Source: Ectocarpus siliculosus (lineage: Eukaryota > Sar > Phaeophyceae > Ectocarpales > Ectocarpaceae). From it: 19,576 nt of DNA. How positions within the stretch are numbered: the stretch's first letter is position 1; each line of letters starts with the position of its first letter. The stretch covers positions 749,312-768,887 of the forward strand of contig FN648564.1 of assembly GCA_000310025.1 (NCBI GenBank), written 5' to 3'. The notes under the pieces were generated by a model, which did no database searches, was not told the origin of the DNA, and worked only from the letters and a program-made list of their open reading frames with translations. The position numbers were made by a program, and so were the translations under genes. Positions 1 to 9,770 of the stretch are shown here, piece by piece.

Positions 1-3
1 TGG

Positions 4-5
<2 letters not shown>

Positions 6-78
<73 letters not shown>
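6..78. repeat. (GA)n microsatellite
   Basis: About 36 uninterrupted GA dinucleotides at the left edge of the window. The copy number in the assembly should be treated as approximate. The tract is purine on one strand and pyrimidine on the other. Confidence 0.97.
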
Positions 79-80
<2 letters not shown>

Positions 81-1138
81 GAGTTTCAGGACCAGGAGGT
101 GCACTGCGATGTATTGTGCAGCAACAGTTTTCAGTCTTGAGCCGCTCGAAATGGTCCCGCAGCCTGCCGCAGCGAAAAAAAAGCCTTCAGCTCCAGCAAA
201 ACCCTATCTGGAACGCTTTGTCTAGGGGACTGTGGAAGGGACCCCCCTCCTACAAAAGCATTTACCCTACTCACTGCTGCGACCGACAAGTATGCTGTGT
301 TCATCTTCGTGATGTAAGGTTTGTCCAGAAACTGCGTGGCCTTCACGCTTAAAAAGTATATTGCCACCGACCACAAGGCAAGTCGTCTATGCGCCTGCAA
401 GGGGCTGCCCGCGCTCTTTCCACAGCATAACGATGGAAACGCAGAGGATAACAACTATTTGGATGTTTCGTGCCCAAAGCAACATTTCGACTAACTCGCC
501 ATCTACGCTGTACCAGGCACCAATGCTTGCTGTTTGCCAAGGTAGACAACACATACGTACATGAGGAGGACGTTCGTCAAAATATGAAAAATGTTCACCA
601 CACCCATCCGCGCGCTTCTTTTAACACCACCCACCCTTGTGTTGACAGCATCAATGACCACAACAAAGAGAGGCAAACAAAACTTCGCGCAGAATAACAC
701 ATTTCACGAAATCGACAGACTGCTGTTGTACACGAATCAAGAAATCATGTTATAAGCCGTTCTGCCCACAAGGAGCGCAGGCAAACCGTTAAAAAAAAAC
801 AGAATTCAGCAGGTTTCTAGTCCCCCATGCACCGAAAAGGCTTACAACACCCACCTCAACTGCTGTGGTTGTGTCTCCAACGGGTAGATCCCTTTGTTTA
901 GTGTACAATTGTGTGTATACTTTCTACTTGACAAAATCTGCCATACGTACACAAATGCCAATCGCACCAAACGCATGTGAAGTATGCAAACATACCCCCC
1001 CCGGAGGAGGGGTGAACCGACGCCCGTCACGAAAGGGGAACAAGACTGGCACCGTGTGCCATTCTGCATGCAAGCAGAACAACCACAACCATAGAATACA
1101 ATGGCTGAGAGAATATGATCTGGCGAATGCCTTGCCTG

Positions 1139-1211
1139 TTGCTGCTGCTGCTACTGCAGCTGCTGCCGTGTTATGTATGGATACCGCGACTGCTGCTGCT
1201 GCTGCTGCTGC
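1139..1211. repeat. Two CTG/CAG trinucleotide tracts
   Basis: The first tract (about 1139-1167) is an interrupted CTG run and the second (about 1190-1211) a pure one. Each ends in CTGCTGCCGTG, so the second may be a local duplication of the first. The frames through them (poly-Ala, poly-Cys, poly-Leu) are not in an otherwise plausible coding region, so this is read as non-coding microsatellite sequence. Confidence 0.85.
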
Positions 1212-1416
1212 CGTGGGTACTACGCGCGTGCAGCCTGCAGAGAGACGGGATGGACAGAGCAGCAGCAGTGTTGCCCAAAAAATGACGAAGTGGCGGCCGC
1301 CACCACTACAATAACGCTAAGAGAAAAGGCCGCTGCTTGGGAACGATCCACTACTCAAGGACGCCTGCTTGTGAAAGAGAGCATATGCATGGCACCCACT
1401 GCTTCCTGGCGGGGGT

Positions 1417-1437
1417 AGGAAGTAGGAAGTAGGAAGC
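1417..1437. repeat. Short 7-bp tandem repeat (GTAGGAA)
   Basis: Three head-to-tail copies of a 7-bp GTAGGAA unit in otherwise unremarkable sequence. Confidence 0.75.
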
Positions 1438-2369
1438 GGAGAGCGAATGTGCCGTAGTACAGGAGTAAACGAGTGGGACGACGGACGAAAAAAAAGAAGG
1501 GATTGGCAATACCCTGCAGCAGGTGCGCGTGACACAAGAGAGAGGACTAGACATCGGGTCAGCAGCCCGGGAACACATACCAGTTAGTGCGAGGTGGGAA
1601 TGCACTTGGGGGCTCCAATCGACTATTTAGTCAATACTTCCAAAGCCGTCTTTCGGGGCTGCTGCTCTTCTGTGCCTTTGCCGGCCAACATACAAGACAC
1701 ACAACGCGTTCGAACAAACAGCGAGGTCACAGCGCAGCGGAGTAGCTGCTGTATATGTTGCGTTCCATGAGGTGATTTGGTCAGTCATTCGGGGACTGAC
1801 TACCAGCAGCGGTCGGCACTCATGGCCTGAATCAGCACTCAATCCCCTTGTATGTTGCTTTCATGTGTACCCCTATTGTACACCCGACTTCAGAAGCAAG
1901 CGGGTGTTTTTGTTGCCGTGGGTCCGATCGCCGCCAACTTTATTCACAAGAAGCGTTGGCGACACTGCCTCGCCGGCTTCATCTACCCTTTGGTATGCGT
2001 CCAGGCTGTGCTGGAGAAACAAGTCTCAAATCGAGCGTGATCTCCGAGCGACGGAAGAGGGTTCACGCGCTAAGAATTTCAGCACAGTTAGTTGTCTGTG
2101 TGTGTCTCTATTCTCTCCAGAGCCGTGAAGAGGGAAACTCTGCCCCCCTTCCACACTGCTGTCGTTCCTCTTTCGGTCTCGTTCGGTACCCTTTTCCTCA
2201 AAAACGCGGTAGTATTTGATGGGCGCGAATGCTTATGCATGACAAACAAAAAACGCCCTTGGGGGGCGGTTCCATGTGCCGTCTGTAGATGCATCCATCA
2301 GAAAGGGAGGTGCGGATAAATGGACTTCACTACACACCACCAAGTAATCCTCCCCCCCACCAAACAGAC

Positions 2370-2377
2370 TATAAATA
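2370..2377 (+). promoter_or_regulatory. Candidate TATA box (TATAAATA)
   Basis: A perfect TATA-type octamer lies 720 bp upstream of the gene 1 start codon. If it is the core promoter, transcription would begin near 2400 and the 5' leader would be about 0.7 kb, which is long. A start in the pyrimidine-rich stretch around 2990-3070 is an equally good alternative. The motif alone is weak evidence. Confidence 0.22.
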
Positions 2378-3097
2378 GAGGTCGTCCTGCAGATGGTGCT
2401 CTCTGCTGCTGGTGGCACGCGCTTTTCTCTCCCTCTTCTCGTATAGATGGGGAAGAGAGTAGCGGAAGCAAGCGTTGTTGCTTCCGACCTAGGAGAGATG
2501 TTGTCCACAGGGCCACAGGCAAGGGGCGGCTAGTTTTCTATCCAGCCACCGCGCAGGTCCGCGCGTACTCCACAATATTCCAAGTGCGGGGATGTCGAAC
2601 ACCCTCCCTCCCTCTGCCCTTTTGCTCCCAACACTCCGCGCTCTGCAGCGCACCACCCCAACCTGATTATGGCTCTCAAAACAAAAAAAGAGGCAACAGA
2701 GAGCAAAACTCCGAGAGATTACGCGCAGAGCCCATTCGAGGCGCTACAAACCCAACGAAAGTCCAGCGCATTCCGCACCTCTGTGATGCCAGGTCCTGTC
2801 CCGCAGCGCTCTATATGCCCCGTCCCTGCTCTCCGAACTGGAAGTTCTACACAAACCAATAGCACACCATCACTTTTTCTCTCTTTGCTCGTGGACGTAC
2901 GTGGGGGCCACGCAGGCAAAAATCCGTCAGTACAGGGGGGTACATGCCCTGGTTTTTCATGCGCCTGACACACCACGCGCGCTCCGCAGCTTGGCTTTGT
3001 TTTACCTTCTCTGCTTCCGTGGACGCCTACACACACAACACCGCTTCACAAACTTTCTCTTTTCCCCCGACGGAGATCTTCCACGGCACAAAACACC

Positions 3098-3262
3098 ATG
3101 GCTCGCTTCTCTGCTTTCGCCTTCTTGGCCATCTTCACATCTGCCGCGACGGCGTTCGTCACCCCTCTCGCCGGCGTTCAAATGGGCAGGAGGTCGGCGT
3201 CCGCCAACGTGGCCACAACGCGCATGAGTGCATCGCCTGCACCGATGACCGCCCCACCCACG
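3098..3262 (+). CDS. Gene 1 exon 1: bipartite plastid targeting sequence
   Basis: This exon encodes residues 1-55: the signal peptide, the ATAFVTP cleavage/import motif and the basic, Ser/Ala-rich transit peptide (GRRSASANVATTRMSASPAP). It ends at a GTGAGA donor after a Thr codon. Having the targeting peptide on its own exon, cut off by the longest intron of the gene, is typical of nuclear genes that acquired plastid targeting. Without splicing the frame runs on to a stop at 3334. Confidence 0.75.
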
Positions 3263-6200
3263 GTGAGACGCCACGATCAAGAACCCGAGAGACCGATCAA
3301 GCGTAGATGCATCTATCTTGGCCAGCCGTTGTAACCGCGGGCTTGGTTTCGGATCAGTACGGTACAAGCGTAGAAGTGAGAGCGCACACATGCTAGCTCT
3401 CCGCTTGAATTTGGGGGAGCAGATGGTACCACAGCTGAGATGATCGCTCGCTGTCATGAAAGATTAGTGCGAAGGCGTGTGGGCGGGCTCCCCACGCACG
3501 ACATGAAGGTTCACTCTGAGTAGGAGAGTAGTTACTGCTGTTGCTGGGGCTTGTCTAATAATGGCGTCATGGCACGCTTGTGTTAGATGGACTTGTGCCA
3601 CCAAAAGTACGTGTGGCCGAACATGGGCAGCAGCGGGTGGTCCTTTTCGAGAATGTCGCCACAAGTTGAATCGCAAGGACACCTTCAAGCCGTGCTCTGT
3701 TGTCCATCCCATTTGCACCAATGGATTCGCCATCCCTTTGCCCTGGTAGATTTGTGACTCCCGCACAAAGTACACGGTCAAACACACGCACCCGTCCGAC
3801 TTTGGTGTCATGAACGCACACCTGAGTAAGCTCAACATGCAACCTGCGTTTCAAACATCGAACATCATCATGATGCCGTGTGTCTCGGGAAAAAACACTC
3901 AGGCGGTGTCAGAAGATGGCCGATACATGATGGAATGCTTTGGTGTCTAACAGCAGTAGTATGTAGTGTCCTGAACAACTTTCACAATGATGGTATGTGC
4001 TCAGCGACTGAGCAGGCCGCAACAGGCAAACATGCGGGGCTCGTGTCGTCTAAACAGATACCTATAGAGGTGTTTATTTTGTTGAATGTTGGACTTGAAT
4101 AGCTGAACTGTATCAAATAGGTGTTGTACCTCGGCCACCACCCACGCCTTTGCTGGTTGCACGATACCGGGCATTTTGCGCGGTTCGCCGACGAACGCCC
4201 ACCCCACCCCACGACACCCCCCGCGAGACAAAAGAATGAGCGATGCATCCCGCGTTATAGGCGGAACAAAATGTTTACTGCTCCCGCGCTTAAGCGAGAA
4301 CGTAACGGAAGACCGGTTTTGTGCGATGTGCGGCGGAAATGCCCATACACACAGCGAATGTTGTGTTGGTCCTCGTGCCCCTGTCTCGTTGCTACTCAGC
4401 ACCGACGTCGCTTCCGAGTTTCGGCGTTTCCATGGAAAACATTCGCTCGGCGTTCCTTCCCTCCGCTGGGACGTTTGACCCCTCGATGTCTAGGTTTTCT
4501 TGCTGGAAGATCTCCTCTCCCTGCCTTACCCAGACCTCCAGTTTCCCATCGATGTCTTCACACAAAACTCTCTAGAGAAGCGTTCACGGCAGACGGCACA
4601 ACGGCGGTGTTAAGACAAATCGTCCGTCGGTGCTGGTGTTGCGGCTTTCGTTGAAAAGAAGTTCGTCGGCGCGGCTGTCCCATCCCATAACTACATATTT
4701 TACCTACGGTTGACGGTTGCCCGCATGAAACGGCACCTTGTTCGCTGCGCACGGGGAGTGCACGTGCAACACTGTTCAGTGACACCAGTGGTCTCGACAT
4801 ACTCCATATATGCGCAACTGCTGTGGGTACAGCAAGACTGAGAGCATTCCAGGCGGCGCGGGCACACCGCGTACTTCGCGCGAAGAACCCGAACCGAAGG
4901 GGTACGCCCTCATTCATGTCTCGTGCCAATGGCACTACTCGAACTGGGGGAGTTGATGAGCATGGTTTCGCCGCTTTGCCGGCATGCTCCATCTTTGTTT
5001 TTCCAACCCAAACATTCACGGCGTCCCTTGGCACCCCTAACTTGCCAGATGGAAGTATGCTTTTGGGCACCAAGGTCGTGAAGACCCCTCCGTCGTTTGT
5101 AGAAAGAATCGAACGTGACTCGCTTCGATTTTCGTCGCTCCTTAAAACTGTTTCGCGTCTCCCTCAGGCGCAAGAGTTGAAGGACATGGCGCTGTCCTGC
5201 CAGGAAGACGGGTGCTCGGTGGAGACCGTGTCCACCCTGTTGAACCAGCTCAAGACCAAGAAGAAGGAGCTCGAGGTATGTACGCATTCGATCAGATCAG
5301 GTAACATATTGCCATGACCGCAGTGGGGAAAGGCCCTTGCTTGTATTTACAGCGATTACTGCAACTGCTGTTGTGGTTGTCGGCCAATGCATGAGGTGAT
5401 CGTGTGCGTGCTGTGAACGAAGCGAGCCCGCTGCGCGCCTCAGGCGTGTTCCTTGACCAGCTGAAATCTATGAAGCGGGGCTCCAAGTCCGTCGTTTGCC
5501 TTACCGGCGAATTCCCTGCGACGAACACAACCGACTGCAGTAGTGTCTTCCCGGGACAGGACGGTCGTCGCTTGGGGTGGAGACTGGCATGAAGGAGTCT
5601 GATCTCGCTCGTTATGTAAAATATCGAAGGTCGTCATGGCTGATGCCGCTTTTTTGTTGGGCAGGAAATCAACCTTATTGAAGCGGCTGCCGAATTTTGT
5701 CGCTCTCTTTTTTGCCGCATCTGCTGTTACTAAATGAATGCAAGGGTTAGTGCCGGAACATCTCGTCTCGGTTACGGCTTTCCTCAAGCTGTGCGCAGGC
5801 ATGCGGCAGAATACCAGATTGAAACGGTATCGTTTTTAAGTTGTGTGTGTGTGCAAACCGTCTTGTACTCCTGATACCATGTGCCCCCCCCCGCCGCCGG
5901 TGTCTTCGTCATGGCATTAACGCCCTTCATGTGCGTGACGCAAAGTGCTCGCTAACTTTTTCTCGTGAGCACATGTTTGAGGCCATCAACTTTCGCTTGT
6001 TTTTTGTTTCCTCGTCCCCCTCCCATGTTACCCACGCAAGAGCCAGACCAATGGATGAAAGATTAATGCCTTCTCCCCTTTTCCGATCGCCGTCGTCTCC
6101 GGACTGATTGCTGTGGGCGTCTTCGCTGTGGTAAACTAGCGCCTCCAACAGAGCCTTTACCGTCACCGCCTGCCCGCGTCTGTCCACGGCTCACCTTCTT

Positions 6201-7713
6201 TCTGCTGTCTCATCATTGCTGGCGCTATCGTAACCTCCGAATGTATACCAGTGCCGACGCTTTCGTCTCTCCCCCCACCCCCTCCTCCGGCACGTTGATC
6301 TATCCTTTGTCAAGATGCAACTCGTCACCGTGGACGACGTCCTGACGATCATGGGTGACTCGTCCAGCTTGGCAGAGAAGGGCGAGCTCGAGAAGCTCGT
6401 CGAGGCCGTCGGCCGCGTGTTCTCGACCAACGACGGCACGGACTACATCCCGTTCCCGACCGGCTACTCTGGGGAGGTTAACAAGGTACGTACGGGTGGT
6501 GTGTTTTACGAGAACGGACAAGAGCCTATATACTGCCAGCTCCATGCCTGCGTAGACAGTTGTTTTGTTCTTGCGGGATTTTTTGGCTCACGAGGTTCCG
6601 GATATCGGCTTAGTTGTGAATCGGCCGCGAGGCTTGTGTTCAAGTTGGAATTAATTTAGGGTGCTTTTTTCATAGCAACAAAATGGCCATATGCATATGG
6701 CGTTGGATTTCGGCGTTGACTTGTTGACGGTTGACCGTACACGGTGGTCTCGAACAGCTCCATTGATTCTTAGTTTCTTTGGTTGCTGTGGTCTTTAGGA
6801 AATGATCGAAGGAAACATTGTTTACGGGATTGGTCCCAGCAGTCGTTGCTCATATTCCCTCGCTTGTACCATATGGTCGTGCTATGCTTCTATGGCATGG
6901 CGTTTCCTTGAAAAGCGATCGGGGATCTAAAACATGATGTGTTTTGCCGAGGTCGCCCCCCAATGTTGTTCCTTTCTTTTTCTTGGTTGTGCGTTGTATC
7001 TATTTTCCTTGTTCGATCGGTGAGAGGCGACGGTGACCTCTGAAATCGTTTTCGATTCCGCGGCGGTTGTTGGGTCCTTTTTGTTTGCTTTTTCAACTTG
7101 GAAACGTTCGTGTAGCGGGTGTAAATAAACGGGCGAGCCACTCCCTGCCGTGTGAACAACTGATCCGGGATGCTGTTGTCGGCTGCACCGTGAAAGACAC
7201 CATACGGGCCCCAGGGGTGGGTTTGACGAGAATTACCGCACGCACCCACCTCCCCTTTGATAGGAGAACAGTTGCTCGTGCGAGAGTACATACCACGCGG
7301 CGGCCTGGAGGCTGACATCATGGTGACGATTTGAACTTTTTGGTGTTCGTCCGGCATGTGACACATGACGATCGAAACGCACCCTGTACCACCACAGCCG
7401 ACTTACGTATTTTCGCGGCGGACGACATACGAGCGCACTCTAGAAATGTTGGTCGTCGTGCCTAAGCATGCCTCCTTTGTGCTTACTGGCACCCTCTTGC
7501 GTGATGTTTTTTGTCCTTGTCTGCGTACTAATGCTGTCGAGCCCTGATACCCTCCCCCCCCCCCTTCCCGCCTTCCCCCCTCCCCCCCTTCCCCCTTCCC
7601 CCCGTGCCGGCGCTACACCGTAAACTGAACGTTAACAGAAGCAGAAGGATGCGTGGGACTACAACGTGAACACGCCGTTGAAGCCCGTCAAGCCCGTCTA
7701 CAAGAAGGAGTAA
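3098..7713 (+). CDS. Plastid-targeted conserved-type protein of unknown function, 4 exons
   Basis: Proposed exons are 3098-3262, 5075-5275, 6315-6485 and 7639-7713. They encode 55+67+57+24 = 203 residues, with every junction in phase 0. Residues 1-19 form a signal peptide with a hydrophobic core (FSAFAFLAIFTSAA). It is followed by the ATA-FVTP motif, with Phe at the predicted +1 position, which heterokont plastids require for import across their inner envelopes. An Arg/Ser/Ala/Thr-rich, acid-poor stretch (about 20-55) is the transit peptide. The mature part of about 145 aa is hydrophilic. It has a predicted helical, charged region from exon 2 (VERIERDSLRF, then KDMALSCQEDGCSVETV), a second helical region from exon 3 (EKGELEKLVEAVGRVF), a DYIPFPTGY motif and a Lys/Pro/Val-rich tail ending VYKKE. 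No membrane segment is seen after the signal peptide. The start has a good context (ACACCATGG). I do not recognise the family; stromal location is inferred from the targeting signal. Internal exon boundaries are predictions. Confidence 0.72.
3263..5074 (+). other. Gene 1 intron 1 (about 1.8 kb)
   Basis: The intron has a GTGAGA donor and a CACCAAG acceptor. The acceptor was chosen because it is the one next to clearly coding sequence that keeps phase 0. A visually better acceptor (CTTGCCAG, ending 5048) gives an immediate in-frame stop when joined to this donor. Other in-frame choices at 4853 or 4961 would add less protein-like residues. A small extra exon cannot be excluded. No other gene is seen inside. 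Confidence 0.5.
5075..5275 (+). CDS. Gene 1 exon 2
   Basis: This exon encodes 67 residues, starting VVKTPPSFVERIERD and ending QLKTKKKELE. It is charged and probably helical, with a CQEDGC pair of cysteines five residues apart. The 3' end is a strong GTATGT donor in phase 0. The 5' end is less certain because the open frame continues upstream to at least 4823, although that upstream part does not look coding. Confidence 0.7.
5276..6314 (+). other. Gene 1 intron 2 (1039 bp)
   Basis: The intron runs from a GTATGT donor to a TTTGTCAAG acceptor preceded by a pyrimidine-rich stretch (CTCTCCCCCCACCCCCTCCTCC). It keeps phase 0. It contains short GT and C tracts and no gene. Confidence 0.65.
6315..6485 (+). 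CDS. Gene 1 exon 3
   Basis: This exon encodes 57 residues beginning MQLVTVDDVLTIMGD and including a Glu/Lys-rich helix and the DYIPFPTGYSGEVNK segment. Third codon positions are strongly C/G (GTC, GAC, CTC, AAG), unlike the surrounding introns, which supports true coding. The first codon happens to be ATG, but the exon continues in phase from exon 2, so it is read as internal. It ends at a GTACGT donor. Confidence 0.78.
6686..6701. repeat. Perfect 16-bp palindrome in intron 3
   Basis: GCCATATGCATATGGC is fully self-complementary with no spacer. It lies 200 bp into intron 3. It may be chance or a binding site; nothing else around it supports a function. Confidence 0.8.
7550..7603. repeat. C-rich polypyrimidine tract; G-quadruplex potential on minus strand
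   Basis: Six runs of 3-11 consecutive C, separated mostly by TT or T, give six G-runs on the opposite strand. It ends 35 nt before the intron 3 acceptor, so on the + strand it may also act as an extended polypyrimidine tract for splicing of the last exon. Confidence 0.85.
7639..7713 (+). CDS. Gene 1 exon 4 (C-terminus)
   Basis: This terminal exon encodes 24 residues plus a TAA stop: KQKDAWDYNVNTPLKPVKP and then VYKKE. Codon use is biased like exon 3 (AAC, GTG, ACG, CCG, AAG). The acceptor could alternatively be the next AG (ending 7644), with loss of two residues and the frame kept. Confidence 0.72.
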   Translation, partial: KQKDAWDYNVNTPLKPVKPVYKKE

Positions 7714-9047
7714 AAGGAGCACTAGTCTACCTGTTCTCCGTACTTTTTTTATGGGGCCGTGCACAAGATGATGTCTCGGCCTCGGAAACCCAAATGGGCT
7801 CCATCCATACGTGTGTTTGAACCGGGAAACAGCAGTCGTTCGTTCTTTATGGTTGTTGCGATTTGCCGCGCAGAATACCGTGCGGGGTCTTGGAGCGTCA
7901 TGGATGGGGGGTAGGATAGATTACGTACAGACAGGGTTTTCCCGGAGTGTCTCAAGTGATGAGGCGGCAAAAACTAGAAAAGCCGTGGGTGGCTCGGCTG
8001 CTGCTGTAGCACCATTTTGATGTCGCTGGCAGCCGTGTCCGATTTTGAGGAAGAGAAAGGCCCCTCTTACTAGAGGTTTTCTGGGTTTTGCTTGGCGAGC
8101 GGGGACGCACACACACCCGTTTTGGGTTTGTGTAGGTGTCTTCCCGGACTCTAGACTTTAGACTGTAGAATGCCTTGGTTGGAATGGACGACGGCGACGC
8201 TTACTCTTGAATTCTTCTGCGTGTGAAAGGGGTTGATTGGGGTTGATTGTCTCTAGGACGACGCGCGCACGAGCATTCGAGTGTACCGACGAGTGTTGGA
8301 GCGACGAGAGAAGAACGAGGAAAAAAACTGCTTGCTTGCTGTGCGTTGTTTCACGCCGTGAAGGAAAACTGCTGTATGGGCTACTTCCGGTGTGCGTGAT
8401 CTCTGTCACGCTATTATTGTCGGCGGTGACGACGCGCTTAATTATTTGGGCAACACGTGCGCGTGTGATGTGAAAGTTTATTTACCCACATCGAAATGCC
8501 GCCGGTAGTAACGTCTCTACGTTCTTTCATGAATGGTCCGCGCTTAATTGTTCGTGTTTCCCCCTCAAATTCGCCGGTGTGTTTTCTTTTCTCCCTCGGA
8601 AAAGCTAAAACTTCACAGCAAGTTGATGGTGTCCTCGAGCCCTTTACCTCTCGACTGAGATCGGTCATTCTGTGGTGCAGCACACGCGTGCCTTGACTCT
8701 TTTCTGCTATTTTTGTGTCTTTCGAAGATGATGAAACAAATTCGCCTCTTCCAAGTACGACGGACCCATGACGGCGTATAGTCTGGAGGCGGGACATCGG
8801 GTCCGAGATGGAAACATGCGAACATGCAACAAGCATTCATGTATGCGAAAGAAGTACGTAGTTCCCAAAAATACGAACGATATATTTATTGTGGCTTGAT
8901 AGCCGCCGGGTGCACCGACCGGCTTTTGGACCCTGTTCGCATTTATTTTTGGTCGCTCGCTCAAGACACTCACTGAAGGGACTCCACCACATCCCGTTCG
9001 ACTGCTGTGGGGATATCTCGAATGGGTAGTCTTTCTGTGTGTGTATT
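7714..9047. other. Intergenic region downstream of gene 1
   Basis: No frame here resembles a protein. The beginning presumably contains the gene 1 3' UTR and polyadenylation site, but no unambiguous signal stands out. The stretch ends where the repeat island begins. Confidence 0.5.
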
Positions 9048-9397
9048 CCCAAGCTCTAGCTTGGGTCTCAGTCGATCAAAAGTCTTTTTTTTCCGTCTGT
9101 GGAGTTTTCAGTAGCATAGCGGACCCCTTGCCCGACCGGGTCGAAAATGCCGATCTCAGCCCACACTGCGAACCTCCGAGAACTACCAGCAGTTCTGGGT
9201 AGCTGAGACGATTTCAAGACCTCTCACAGTCGTTTGAGCAGCTATCGTTTGCTGTGGGTCGATAACCAGTGCCTCCGTCGACAAGAAGATCTGCGTTACA
9301 TCGTCACATCGGAACGACCAGATCGTCACTTCGGAACGACCAGATTGGTTCACTTGTCGTTGAGGGTCCTCTTTTTATAGATACTTTTGTATAAGAG
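9048..9397. repeat. Hairpin-bearing repeat, copy 1
   Basis: This copy opens with an 8-bp inverted repeat with a 2-nt loop (CCCAAGCT-CT-AGCTTGGG, 9048-9065). It continues through GCGGACCCCTTGCCC, a nested hairpin at 9154-9208 and two 22-bp tandem units at 9301-9344 (with GGAACGACCAGA), and ends TTTTGTATAAGAG. The same order recurs in copy 3 (9771 on) with only scattered differences. No coding capacity is evident; a non-autonomous mobile element is inferred. Confidence 0.85.
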
Positions 9398-9645
9398 GCG
9401 GACCCCTTGCCCGTTTTATTGTTGTTGTTGATGTGCGGACGAGACAGAGGACTGCCGATCTCAGCCCACACTGCAAACCTCCGAGAACTACCAGCAGTTC
9501 TGGGTAGCTGAGACGATTTCAAGACCTCTCACAGTCGTTTGAGCAGCTTATCTCTCGCTGTGGGGCGAAAACCAGTTTCGACAAAAGGATCTCATTGGAA
9601 CGACCAGATTATTATTAGTTCGGGGTCCTCCTTTTATAGAGTCGT
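9398..9645. repeat. Hairpin-bearing repeat, copy 2 (truncated, rearranged)
   Basis: It begins directly after copy 1 at GCGGACCCCTTGCCC, without the opening inverted repeat. It has a GTT-rich insert followed by GATGTGCGGACGAGA, which belongs to another repeat module (near 10388 and 13722). It then follows copy 1 through the hairpin (9459-9513) to the GGAACGACCAGATTA part and TTTTATAGAGTCGTC. It is shortened after the hairpin. Confidence 0.8.
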
Positions 9646-9704
9646 CTTCTTTTTTTTCGCATACGCGTACCACATTGAAAATACAGGTGACGCTATGATT
9701 AATC

Positions 9705-9744
9705 CATTGCTAATCTGTCTCAGACTCTTTTCTATGATGGAGAT
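9705..9744. repeat. Module A, copy 1 (40 bp, identical to 13409-13448)
   Basis: This 40-bp string, starting CATTGCTAATCTGTCTCAGA and ending TGATGGAGAT, occurs exactly again 3.7 kb downstream. Weaker similarity extends a little on both sides. Hairpin repeat copy 3 starts 26 bp after it and appears to interrupt it relative to the downstream copy. Confidence 0.85.
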
Positions 9745-9770
9745 CAGATGATGGAGATGGTTTCGTAGTT

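Larger units (their letters stand above)
1..3097. other. Intergenic region upstream of gene 1
   Basis: No reading frame in this 3.1 kb stretch looks like a real exon. The open frames are short, overlap on both strands, and have Cys/Arg/His-rich compositions typical of chance translation. It holds a GA microsatellite at the left edge, two CTG/CAG tracts near 1139-1211, a 7-bp tandem repeat near 1417-1437 and a TATA-like box at 2370. The last 500 bp before the gene 1 start is pyrimidine-rich and probably contains the promoter and 5' leader. Confidence 0.5.
6486..7638 (+). other. Gene 1 intron 3 (1153 bp)
   Basis: The intron runs from a GTACGT donor to a GTTAACAG acceptor. A 54-nt C-rich tract (7550-7603) lies about 35 nt before the acceptor, and a 16-bp perfect palindrome sits at 6686-6701. 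No gene is seen inside. Confidence 0.65.

Noticed and set aside
335-480. YIATDHK string resembling the start of cytochrome oxidase subunit 1 (organelle DNA insertion)
   Set aside because: Only a few residues agree; the following translation does not continue as that protein, so it is chance.
865-1314. 149-aa open frame with poly-Ala runs
   Set aside because: The Ala runs are translations of the CTG/GCT microsatellite; the rest has no protein-like features.
2320-2862. 180-aa + strand open frame
   Set aside because: No domain, signal or coding-type codon bias. It overlaps other equally long chance frames and lies in the likely promoter/leader of gene 1.
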